Below, one piece after another: positions 57,077 to 64,000 of a stretch of DNA of 64,000 nucleotides. Location of the stretch: NCBI RefSeq assembly GCF_011090185.1, contig NZ_JAAFGS010000006.1, positions 186,001 to 250,000 on the forward strand, read 5' to 3'. Source of the DNA: Saccharibacillus alkalitolerans. Its GTDB lineage: Bacteria; Bacillota; Bacilli; Paenibacillales; Paenibacillaceae. Each line of letters begins with the position of its first letter. The stretch's first letter is position 1. The notes below the pieces were generated by a model. That model was given only the letters and a program-made list of their open reading frames with translations. It was not told where the DNA came from and made no database searches. Both the position numbers and the translations under genes were made by a program.

Positions 57077-58757
57077 CCGAAGCGAGCTTGAGCGCTATGC
57101 CATGACAGAGAATGCTCCGTCGGCAGGTTCGTCCAAAGCCGGCATGGAAGCGCACCTGAAAGAATGCTCCGTCTGCAAAAAGGAACTGGAACGGATTCGA
57201 GCCGAGCAGCGGATGCTGGAGAACGCGTTCTATGCGGAAAGTCCGGACGACAACTTTACGGCCGGGGTAATGAAGGCGCTGGAGAGTGTGGAGATCGAGC
57301 GTTCCGGTTCGAAAGCCGCACCCGGGGCGCGGCAGGGGAGAAGGGCCGGTCAATGGAAAAAAACGCGGCTTGCCGCCGCATCCGCGCTTCTGCTGCTGGC
57401 AGGCGGGGGCGGATACGCGCTGCTGCAGGGAAACGTCGGACTGCCGGGAGAGACGGACAATCCGACTTCCGTGACGGCGGGACCGAAGGCCGAGGCCGAC
57501 GACGCGGACCGGGAACGGATCGGGAAACTGCTGAACGATCCTGACTACGAATGGAGCTGGACGCACAAGGCGGCGCTGCTGGATGCGTTCGGTCTGGTCG
57601 CCTATCCGGATATTTCGCTGAACGACAAGAAGAGCGGCTACAGCTTTGAAGTCAAGGCGGTGCTTACGGACGCTTCGCGAATCGTGATATTGACCCGCAC
57701 GACCGATGCCGACGGACAGCCCGTCAGCCGAGCGTTCCCGTATGAAATTCCGTTCGCGCTTACCGACTCCGAAGGCAAAGAGGCTGCGGTCCACGCCCTC
57801 ACGGATCAGTCTCCGGTCAACGGAATGGAAGCTTATGTATATCTGTTGAATCAGCCGGCTCCCGACCGGATCAATCTGCGGGGGGAAATCAAGGAGATTT
57901 TTCGGATCGATCCGGAGCAGGAACGGGAAGAGGCCGTCCAGACCGATCCGCTTACGTTCGATTATGCGCTGGATCTAAGTAAAGCCAAGAAATATGCCGT
58001 ATCTTCGGACATCGGCGAGACCTACAAGTCGCCGGACGGATTGAGTATCGAAGTGCGGCGTTTGATTCGGACGCCGGAGGCGATCCGGATCGATCTGCAT
58101 ACGTCCTCTTCCGGCGAAGTCAGGGAGCGAACTCCGGGAGCGCTGGGCGGCCAGATGGAATTTCAATTCCGGATCGAAGATCAAGAAGGCAGCGCCGTCG
58201 GCCGATTCGGCAGCGCCGGCGGATATTCCAAACCGGATATAATCTCGAACCGTTATGACGAGTCTTCCGGAGAAGGAGAGTGGGAGATCGTCTATCCGCT
58301 GATTGAAGGGAAAGGAATGTCCGAGGATGGACGGGAACCCTACCGGTTCATTTTGGAGGGCTACCGCGCCGAAATGGAAGGCCGGGGAGAAATCACGTTC
58401 GCTCCGTCCGATCTTGCGGAAAACCCCGCCGTGATGGAGGACGAGGGCGACCGCTTCGAGCTGACGGGAGCGGAAGTCGGAGAGCGGGACGGAATGAACG
58501 CCGTGTATTTGGATTATCGTTCCGAATACGTCAATGCCCGCGAAGGAATATGGGAAGCGGTCGACGAAAACGGCCAAATTTATTATCCCGAGCCGGCCGC
58601 TGACAGCGAGACCCGCTTCGAAATTTTGGATATGAAGAAACTGCCGGAACAGCTAACGCTGCGCCGCACGATGGTGCCGAAGCTTTACGGTGATCTCGGC
58701 TGGTCGTTCGAGCTGCCGCATCATGCGCTTTCGGTGCCGGAGAAGGATGGGCAATAG
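57063..58757 (+). CDS. Transmembrane anti-sigma factor with large extracytoplasmic domain
   Basis: The 564-residue protein has a zinc-binding anti-sigma motif H31-x3-C35-x2-C38 in AHLKECSVCKKEL, one membrane helix (about 102-121, LAAASALLLLAGGGGYALL) and about 430 extracellular residues, apparently two beta-sandwich domains of the DUF4179/DUF5643 type. It should hold the sigma factor inactive until an envelope signal triggers release. The overlap with the sigma gene ensures balanced synthesis. The size of the outer domain is unusual for ZAS proteins, which are often under 250 residues. Confidence 0.85.
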   Translation: MRCFSRSELERYAMTENAPSAGSSKAGMEAHLKECSVCKKELERIRAEQRMLENAFYAESPDDNFTAGVMKALESVEIERSGSKAAPGARQGRRAGQWKKTRLAAASALLLLAGGGGYALLQGNVGLPGETDNPTSVTAGPKAEADDADRERIGKLLNDPDYEWSWTHKAALLDAFGLVAYPDISLNDKKSGYSFEVKAVLTDASRIVILTRTTDADGQPVSRAFPYEIPFALTDSEGKEAAVHALTDQSPVNGMEAYVYLLNQPAPDRINLRGEIKEIFRIDPEQEREEAVQTDPLTFDYALDLSKAKKYAVSSDIGETYKSPDGLSIEVRRLIRTPEAIRIDLHTSSSGEVRERTPGALGGQMEFQFRIEDQEGSAVGRFGSAGGYSKPDIISNRYDESSGEGEWEIVYPLIEGKGMSEDGREPYRFILEGYRAEMEGRGEITFAPSDLAENPAVMEDEGDRFELTGAEVGERDGMNAVYLDYRSEYVNAREGIWEAVDENGQIYYPEPAADSETRFEILDMKKLPEQLTLRRTMVPKLYGDLGWSFELPHHALSVPEKDGQ

Positions 58758-58794
58758 TTTTACGGTGCTTGTCGGCATTCAATCAAAAAGCATG

Positions 58795-58835
58795 AAAAAG
58801 CGTCAGGAGGGCTTATGCCCTTCCTGACGCTTTTT
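58795..58835. terminator. Bidirectional terminator, anti-sigma gene / chemoreceptor gene
   Basis: AAAAAGCGTCAGGAGGGC pairs with GCCCTTCCTGACGCTTTTT around TTAT, with one mismatch. Confidence 0.93.
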
Positions 58836-58847
58836 GGCGATTGCCGA

Positions 58848-60635
58848 TTATTCGGCGGCGATTTCGTCTTTTCTTGCCCGATTTCCGTCGGAAGACTTCG
58901 TGCGGAATTGTCCGACCGCGGACTGCATACGGTCGGCCAGTTCCGAGAGGCGGCCGGAAATTCCGCTCAGTTCGCCGGCGGAGCGCTGCTGCTCTTCGGC
59001 GCTCGCCGATACTTCCTCGGTCATGGCCGACGTCTGCTCGGTAGCCGAGGCGATATCGTTCATGTGCTGCTCCACCTCCCGGCGAGCGTCCTGCATGTCG
59101 GCGGTGCGGCGGTCGAGGCGGCCGGCCAGTTCTTCGATCTGCATCGAGATGCCGCGAACCGCTTCGAAGGCTTCGAGACATTCGGAGATCTGAAGCTCCT
59201 GTTGGCGTACGTCCGTCCGATTGGCTTCGAAATGTTCGTTCATGCGATCGACCTGCACGACGAAGGAGGTAAGGATGCTTTCGATTTCCTGAATGGAATC
59301 TTTGGACTGCTGGGCGAGTCCGCCCATCTCTCCTGCGACGACCGCAAATCCTTTGCCCGCTTCTCCGGCCCGCGAAGCTTCGATAGCGGCGTTCAGGGAC
59401 AGAATCTGCGTCTGCTTGACGATCGCGTTCAGGCGCCCGCTGATCGAGGCGGCCAGCTTCGTTTTTTCGTTAAGTTCGCGTGACATGGAGGTCAGATCGT
59501 CGACCCGGTGCGCGTTGCCGCGGCTTTTCTCGAGCAGCGTCCCGTGTTCGCGGCTGACTTGGGCCTGCAGCGTTCCGAGCTGCTCCGACATGCCGGCGAA
59601 CTGCCGCACATAGGACCCGACTTCGTCCATCATGCCGCCGAGTTCGTCCGTCAGTCGGGAAGCTTGTTCCGTTTGCTCGGCCTGCTGCATCGAACCTGCC
59701 GCAATCTCATGGATTGCCCGCGCCATTTCTTCGGCCTGCTGGCGATTGGTGTTCGCCGTTTCTTCGACGCGTCCGGACGAACGAACGAGCGTTTCCGCTC
59801 CAACCTTGATTTCTTCGATCATGCCGGCCATTCGCGCGGTCATGTGCTCCGTCAGTTTGGCGATATCGCCGAGCTGATCTCCGGTGATCCGCCGGACGGA
59901 GACGTCCAGATTTCCCTCGGCAGCCTGCTCCAAGCCCGCCTTGATCCCGGCGACCTGTTTCAGCAGCCGGTTGATGACCAGCAGCATAACAAGCATGGAA
60001 AGAAGCAGAACGGCGGCAAAAAACGGAATGACGATCCGATAGGTATCGGAAAGGGTCGCGGACGTAACCTGCTCGAGCGTCGCGGCGGAGACGTCGATTC
60101 CCAAATAGCCGATCGCTGCGCCTTCGGCGTCGCGAATCGGGGTGAAAGAAGAGAACAGAGAGCCCCATTCCTCGCTGTAAGCCACAGGCGTATTCACGGT
60201 CTCGCCCCGCAGCAGCTCGCTTTCGGCATCGGCGTCGAATTCGGCTTCCGTCCCCAACTGGCTGTATTCTTCATCGTCCCAGGGAGCGCCGTCCACCGTA
60301 TAAATCCAGCCGGAATCCGTCTTGTTGAGCATGTACACGTAGAGTACGCCCGACTGCAGGCGCAGGTTGTTCAACTGGCTGCGGAGCGAGCGATAAGCTT
60401 CGGTGCTTTCTCCGCCGCTATAAACGTTCTCGATCGCCTCCGATTGTTCGCCGAGAACGGCGGCGGTATTCTCGGCCAGCCGCTGCGTGTCTTTTTGCAT
60501 CGTGTTAAGCGCGGTCTGCTGAATAGCGGAGCGGATCGTTAACATGACAAGTATCCCGATAACCAAGAGCGGTACCAGGATGATTAGATAAAGTTTTGTT
60601 CTTAATCCGAAAAAGCTGCGTATGTGCGTTTTCAA
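58848..60635 (-). CDS. Methyl-accepting chemotaxis protein with Cache sensor
   Basis: The 595-residue receptor has TM1 at about 13-33, an extracellular Cache-like domain (about 35-215, with VLYVYMLNK and GYLGIDVS typical of Cache sensors), TM2 at about 217-240, HAMP to about 295 and a signalling domain with the tip QTQILSLNAAIEASRAGEAG. The start is TTG at 60635 after GGGAGGAAAA. A SigD-like promoter precedes it. The ligand is probably a small molecule such as an amino or organic acid. Confidence 0.93.
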   Translation of the reverse strand: MKTHIRSFFGLRTKLYLIILVPLLVIGILVMLTIRSAIQQTALNTMQKDTQRLAENTAAVLGEQSEAIENVYSGGESTEAYRSLRSQLNNLRLQSGVLYVYMLNKTDSGWIYTVDGAPWDDEEYSQLGTEAEFDADAESELLRGETVNTPVAYSEEWGSLFSSFTPIRDAEGAAIGYLGIDVSAATLEQVTSATLSDTYRIVIPFFAAVLLLSMLVMLLVINRLLKQVAGIKAGLEQAAEGNLDVSVRRITGDQLGDIAKLTEHMTARMAGMIEEIKVGAETLVRSSGRVEETANTNRQQAEEMARAIHEIAAGSMQQAEQTEQASRLTDELGGMMDEVGSYVRQFAGMSEQLGTLQAQVSREHGTLLEKSRGNAHRVDDLTSMSRELNEKTKLAASISGRLNAIVKQTQILSLNAAIEASRAGEAGKGFAVVAGEMGGLAQQSKDSIQEIESILTSFVVQVDRMNEHFEANRTDVRQQELQISECLEAFEAVRGISMQIEELAGRLDRRTADMQDARREVEQHMNDIASATEQTSAMTEEVSASAEEQQRSAGELSGISGRLSELADRMQSAVGQFRTKSSDGNRARKDEIAAE

Positions 60636-60670
60636 TGCTGTTTTCCTCCCGGATGTTATTTGACATTTTA

Positions 60671-60696
60671 TTATCGTCGAAAAATGACGAATTTTA
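60671..60696 (-). promoter_or_regulatory. Candidate SigD promoter of the chemoreceptor gene
   Basis: On the minus strand TAAA (60696-60693), 14-bp spacer, GACGATAA (60678-60671). The consensus is TAAA-N15-GCCGATAA, so this is one base off in the -10 and one in spacing. Confidence 0.6.
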
Positions 60697-60754
60697 AATA
60701 GTAAGTTTCAAATAAATAGAAGGAAAAACAAATTGTAAGCTGGCGCGCGCCGAA

Positions 60755-60795
60755 ACGGGCTTCCGCCGCGAACGACGAAAGCCCGTCTTTTTGTA
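60755..60795 (+). terminator. Plus-oriented hairpin with T-run in a minus-strand region
   Basis: ACGGGCTT pairs with AAGCCCGT (60779-60786), followed by CTTTTTG on the plus strand. Both flanking genes are on the minus strand. On that strand the T-run is poor, though it may still serve the symporter gene. Confidence 0.55.
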
Positions 60796-60861
60796 TCTTT
60801 TGCGGAAAGATCCGTATGCCGGATCGGAGAACGTTTTTCCATTAAAAGGTTTCGACTTCCG

Positions 60862-62634
60862 CTACAAAGCTTCGGTCTTCGCGTCATCCGGCAGCCGCTT
60901 CAGATAATCGGCATAGCGTCCGTTCCATCGGCGAATCGACTGAAGCGAGATGAGCGCGGCCAGAACGATCAAGACGACCGTTGCCGGAAGGAACCACGGC
61001 GAGACGATGCCGTCCGCGTAAGCCAGGCCGATCGGCGAAAATAAAACGTAAACCCAGACGATCGCCGAGACCAGCAGGATGGAAGACGTGACGGCGTATT
61101 TCCATGGAGTCATATCGCCGCCCGGACGATAAGGGATGCGATAAAGCTGTCCGGATTTGCTCATGCGTCCGATCAGCAGCATGATGCCCGCTTCGACGAA
61201 GAACATGATTCCGTACACGTAGACGAAATTCAGGCCGAGATCGATACCCAGCAGCTGATCCGTTCCCCAAACGAGCATATAGTAGGCGATGACATGGAAG
61301 ACGATGACGACCTTGGCCGCCAGAGCCGGTATTTTCTTCGTCCAAATACCCATCAGCAGAATCACGATGATCGGAATATTGAAGAAACCCGTAAATTTGC
61401 GGATCAGGTCCCATAATCCATCCGGCGCGTTGACGAGCAGCGGAGAGATCGCCATGGATATGACCGCCACGATCGTGCCGAACACCTTGCTGATCCGAAT
61501 CAGCTTCCGGTCGTCCGCGCCCGGCGCGAACAGCGGCTTGTAAATGTCCAGCGTAAACATGGTCGCGGCGCTGTTCAGCAGGGAGTTGAACGAGCTGAAT
61601 ACGGCTCCAAGCAGGACGGCCAGGAAAAACCCGCTTAAATAAACGGGCAGTTCGTTGGCGACCAGCGTCGGATAAGCCAGGTCGACGCTCGCCAGATTTC
61701 CGCCGTATAGATGAAAAGCGATAATGCCGGGAATCATCATGAAAAAAGGAATCAGCAGCTTGAAATAACCGGACAGCAGCGCTCCCTTTTGTCCTTCCGC
61801 CAAATTTTTGGCGCCGAGCGTCCGCTGAATGACGTACTGGTTCGAGGACCAGTAGAATAGGTTCGCGAACAGAATGCCCGTAAAGATGGCGGCGAACGGA
61901 ACGGAATCGGTGCTGGAGCCGATCGCGTTAAGCTTCTCGGGCGCCTGCGTCGCAATCGTTTTCATTCCCTGCAGCATGCTGCCGTTGCCCAGAGCGATAA
62001 AGCCGAGGACGGGGACGAGAATGCCGATGATCAGCAGACCGATTCCGTTGAGCGTATCGGAAACGGCGACGGCGCGCAGACCGCCGAAGATCGCGTAAAT
62101 CGCGCCGATAATGCCGATGACCCAGACGATCAGCCAGAGCGATTGCCCGTATGTAATGCCGAACAGCGAAGGAATGTCGAACAGCTGCATAACCGCGAGC
62201 GCGCCCGAATACAGCGTGGACGGGATCGTCACGAGAATATAGCCGAACATGAACAACAGCACCGTCAGCCTGCGGACGCCTTCGTCGTACCGCTTGCTGA
62301 GGAATTCGGGAATCGTGGAGATGCCCGCGCCGAGATACTTGGGCAGCAGATACAAGGCGAGCACGATGACCGCTATGCCGGCGGTGACTTCCCAGGCCAT
62401 ATTCGACAGATTGGCCCTATAGCCCTGGCCGTTCAGGCCGATCAGCTGCTCCGCGGACAGGTTGGTCAGCAGGAGGGAACCTGCGATAAACGTTCCGCTC
62501 AAGCCTTTTCCCGCCAGGAAATATCCCTCGCTGCTGTTGACTTCGCCCTTCGTCATGCGGTAAGAGACATAAGCGACGAGTCCCATGAAAAATAAGCAGG
62601 AGAGCAAAGTGAACCAGATATTCGATACTTCCAA
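60862..62634 (-). CDS. Sodium:solute symporter (SSS family)
   Basis: The 590-residue protein has about fourteen helices and the SSS landmarks YFLAGKGLSGTFIAGSLLLT, NLSAEQLIGLNGQGY and YAIFGGLRAVAVSDTLNGIG. It is closest by eye to the sugar-transporting SGLT/YidK branch. The start is taken as TTG at 62634 because GAGGTGG lies at 5-8 bp; the GTG three codons earlier overlaps that site. It is a single gene. Confidence 0.9.
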   Translation of the reverse strand: MEVSNIWFTLLSCLFFMGLVAYVSYRMTKGEVNSSEGYFLAGKGLSGTFIAGSLLLTNLSAEQLIGLNGQGYRANLSNMAWEVTAGIAVIVLALYLLPKYLGAGISTIPEFLSKRYDEGVRRLTVLLFMFGYILVTIPSTLYSGALAVMQLFDIPSLFGITYGQSLWLIVWVIGIIGAIYAIFGGLRAVAVSDTLNGIGLLIIGILVPVLGFIALGNGSMLQGMKTIATQAPEKLNAIGSSTDSVPFAAIFTGILFANLFYWSSNQYVIQRTLGAKNLAEGQKGALLSGYFKLLIPFFMMIPGIIAFHLYGGNLASVDLAYPTLVANELPVYLSGFFLAVLLGAVFSSFNSLLNSAATMFTLDIYKPLFAPGADDRKLIRISKVFGTIVAVISMAISPLLVNAPDGLWDLIRKFTGFFNIPIIVILLMGIWTKKIPALAAKVVIVFHVIAYYMLVWGTDQLLGIDLGLNFVYVYGIMFFVEAGIMLLIGRMSKSGQLYRIPYRPGGDMTPWKYAVTSSILLVSAIVWVYVLFSPIGLAYADGIVSPWFLPATVVLIVLAALISLQSIRRWNGRYADYLKRLPDDAKTEAL

Positions 62635-62867
62635 ACGGACCACCTCAACATCGAATTTATTCCCGGAAAAGAATTCCGGCAGCAGGCGACATACCCCCTA
62701 TTAATAGCCGAAGGAAAGAACGGTGAAACATGAACGGCGAATTTTTGCGGGCAGTCTCGCGCAGGCGGACGGGAATTCGAAAAAGAGGGGACCGAGGATA
62801 AAGCTTGGGATTACCGGATTAAGGCGCCCGGCGCAAAGCGAGTGCGGGCGGCGTGCTTGTCGCCCGT

Positions 62868-63674
62868 TCAGGCCGGCAGTTTGGCCGCCGCCGACTTGAT
62901 CGCCGCCGAAATCTGTTTTTCCCAGCCGTAAATCTTCTGTTGTGAAGCATGGATTTTGCCGAGCTGCGCGTACATCAGCGTAATTTCGGCGGCGGCCGTA
63001 ATGGCGTTGCCCGCCTTGACGGAAGCGCGATAGCGCTTATAGGAAGCGGCGCGCGTCTTGTTGAAGGCGGCGATCGTCTTGTTCTCGGCCGTCACCTGCT
63101 TTTTGAGCGCCGCGACGGGCGCGAGCGCGTCCTTGACGGTCTTCGCTTTGGCGGCAGCCTGCTTCTTGGCTCCGTCCAATGCTTCTTTGGCGCTTTTGAT
63201 CTCCAGCTTGGCCGCGTCGACGGACGGCTTGAGCTTGTTGCGCTTCAAATCGAGCAGGTCGGCGTTTTTTTTGTCCTTGCGTTTGCGGGCTTCGGCGGCC
63301 TGCCTGCCGAGGTCGCCGTACTGCGCGATCAGGGCGGCGTGTTTGGTCTTCAGCGCTGCCGCTTCGGCGGCGAGCCGGTCGATTTTGCTCTTGTCGATGC
63401 CCTTGACCGCGGCGTTCACGGCCTTGAGCCGCTCCGCGCTGTCTTTGCGCAGCGATTGAATGTCCAGCTTTTCGATCTTGTTCGCCGTTTCCAGCGCGGT
63501 GTAGCCGTCATACAGGCTTTCGATGCCGGAAAGCGCCGAAGCCCAGGCGTCGCCGGCGGCATGCGTGCTTCCCTGGGGCAGAGCGAGCGAAACGGCGAGA
63601 ATCAGACTCAGCAGCAGGGCGAAAAAACGGACGGGACGGCGGGATTCGGCGGGAACTTTGGAACTTGCGGACAT
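62868..63674 (-). CDS. Secreted Ala/Lys-rich coiled-coil protein
   Basis: The 268-residue protein has a signal peptide after a polar start (hydrophobic FFALLLSLILAVSLALP, cleavage near THAAG). The mature part is nearly all helical: heptads from about residue 70 to 215, with Ala and Lys dominant (for example AALKTKHAALIAQYGDLGRQ), then a C-terminal helix ending in KLPA. No known domain is recognised. It may act as a wall spacer or a hydrolase-regulating coiled coil, as FtsE/CwlO-type proteins do, but there is no catalytic domain. The ATG at 63674 follows AAAGGAG. The leader has an attenuator-like structure. Confidence 0.75.
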   Translation of the reverse strand: MSASSKVPAESRRPVRFFALLLSLILAVSLALPQGSTHAAGDAWASALSGIESLYDGYTALETANKIEKLDIQSLRKDSAERLKAVNAAVKGIDKSKIDRLAAEAAALKTKHAALIAQYGDLGRQAAEARKRKDKKNADLLDLKRNKLKPSVDAAKLEIKSAKEALDGAKKQAAAKAKTVKDALAPVAALKKQVTAENKTIAAFNKTRAASYKRYRASVKAGNAITAAAEITLMYAQLGKIHASQQKIYGWEKQISAAIKSAAAKLPA

Positions 63675-63730
63675 GCGTTCAACTCCTTTGTCGATTTGGC
63701 TGAATGGACGCAGAGAAACAAAACGACAAA

Positions 63731-63783
63731 AAGCACCCTGCGGAAAAGGCGGTTAAGCCCGATCCGCAGGGTGCTTCCCTGCG
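63731..63783 (-). promoter_or_regulatory. Attenuator-like leader: mutually exclusive hairpins
   Basis: A terminator stem is formed by 63776-63764 and 63743-63731 (AAGCACCCTGCGG with CCGCAGGGTGCTT on the minus strand), followed by TTTGTCGTTTT. An alternative hairpin pairs CGCAGGG (63783-63777) with CCCTGCG (63771-63765), across a 5-base loop. It would occupy the 5' arm of the terminator. Both lie between the promoter and the start codon. Confidence 0.65.
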
Positions 63784-63805
63784 CCGTTCGTTTGCGATTG
63801 GCTCT

Positions 63806-63835
63806 ACTATAGCATGCGGGAAAAACGTTCGTCAA
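63806..63835 (-). promoter_or_regulatory. Promoter of the coiled-coil protein gene
   Basis: On the minus strand TTGACG (63835-63830), 18-bp spacer, TATAGT (63811-63806). The predicted leader is about 125 nt. Confidence 0.65.
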
Positions 63836-63943
63836 CGATAAAAGAAACATCTGTTCGCAGAAAACGTGCTGCGGGGTTTCCTCGCATGGCGGAAAAGGTT
63901 ACAATGATACACGGCATTTACGGCAAGCAAGGAGGAGATTTTT

Positions 63944-64000
63944 ATCGAACAGCATACGGGGGAAAACCGATCTGCTCAACTTACCGAATCGAATACGCCC
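63944..64000 (+). CDS. Start of an unidentified gene, possible AUC start codon
   Basis: A full AAGGAGGAG site (63929-63937) lies 8 bp before ATC at 63944. The frame from there is open to the window end and reads IEQHTGENRSAQLTESNTP, a plausible hydrophilic N-terminus. No ATG, GTG or TTG exists in this frame between the upstream in-frame TGA (63905) and the end. ATT at 63938 is too close to the site. A different frame starting ATG 63904 is also open but has a weaker site. Product unknown. Confidence 0.35.
   Translation, partial: MEQHTGENRSAQLTESNTP

Overview
The window looks like a chromosomal segment of a Gram-positive, moderately high-G+C member of the Paenibacillaceae (Saccharibacillus or Paenibacillus type). 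The signs are strong AAGGAGG-type ribosome binding sites, many TTG and GTG starts, sigma-A promoters with 17-bp spacers, lipoboxes, an S-layer-homology protein, copper-amine-oxidase-N amidases, YesMN-type regulators, Zur-type operators and compact rho-independent terminators. I see no rRNA, tRNA, CRISPR array, phage or insertion sequence. The assignment to this family is inference from style and gene content.

Layout. 0-16.4 kb is a mixed housekeeping and envelope region: a partial short-chain dehydrogenase, a secreted repeat-loop protein, an FGE/SUMF1-like protein, an alpha-carbonic anhydrase lipoprotein, two secreted MORN-repeat paralogues, a MATE pump divergent from its TetR regulator, a BMP-family lipoprotein paired with a chemoreceptor, an FMN reductase, a TerC protein, an alpha/beta hydrolase with a cysteine at the nucleophile position, an HD nucleotidase and an amino-acid permease. 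16.7-23.1 kb is a CUT1 sugar ABC operon with a cre-like site on its promoter and its own YesM/YesN pair. 23.3-27.6 kb holds a large S-layer-type protein and a PilZ protein. 27.7-29.5 kb is an RNA end-healing and sealing cassette (kinase-HD protein plus RNA ligase). 29.6-38.8 kb contains a PAF-acetylhydrolase-like esterase behind a twin-palindrome promoter, a cyclase fused end-to-end with a LysR remnant, an M20 peptidase, an XRE-YxlE-YxlF-YxlG type ABC operon and a class C-type serine hydrolase. 38.9-41.2 kb is an adaptive alkylation-repair operon (adaA, alkA, ogt).

41.3-54.6 kb is the most interesting part. Two operons each carry a near-identical Zur-type palindrome just downstream of a sigma-A promoter. 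The first encodes a complete Nik/Cnt-type ABC importer plus a CntE-like MFS exporter. The second encodes a flavoprotein with a cysteine-rich tail plus a FeoB-like membrane GTPase with a degenerate G4 motif. A tandem pair of amidase paralogues lies between them. Together they suggest a zinc-starvation island combining metallophore traffic with an uncharacterised FeoB-like transporter.

54.6-64 kb holds a LacI regulator, a single-PRD protein, an ECF sigma factor with a large membrane anti-sigma protein, a second chemoreceptor behind a SigD-like promoter, a sodium-solute symporter, a secreted coiled-coil protein behind an attenuator-like leader, and the first codons of a gene that seems to lack a canonical start codon.
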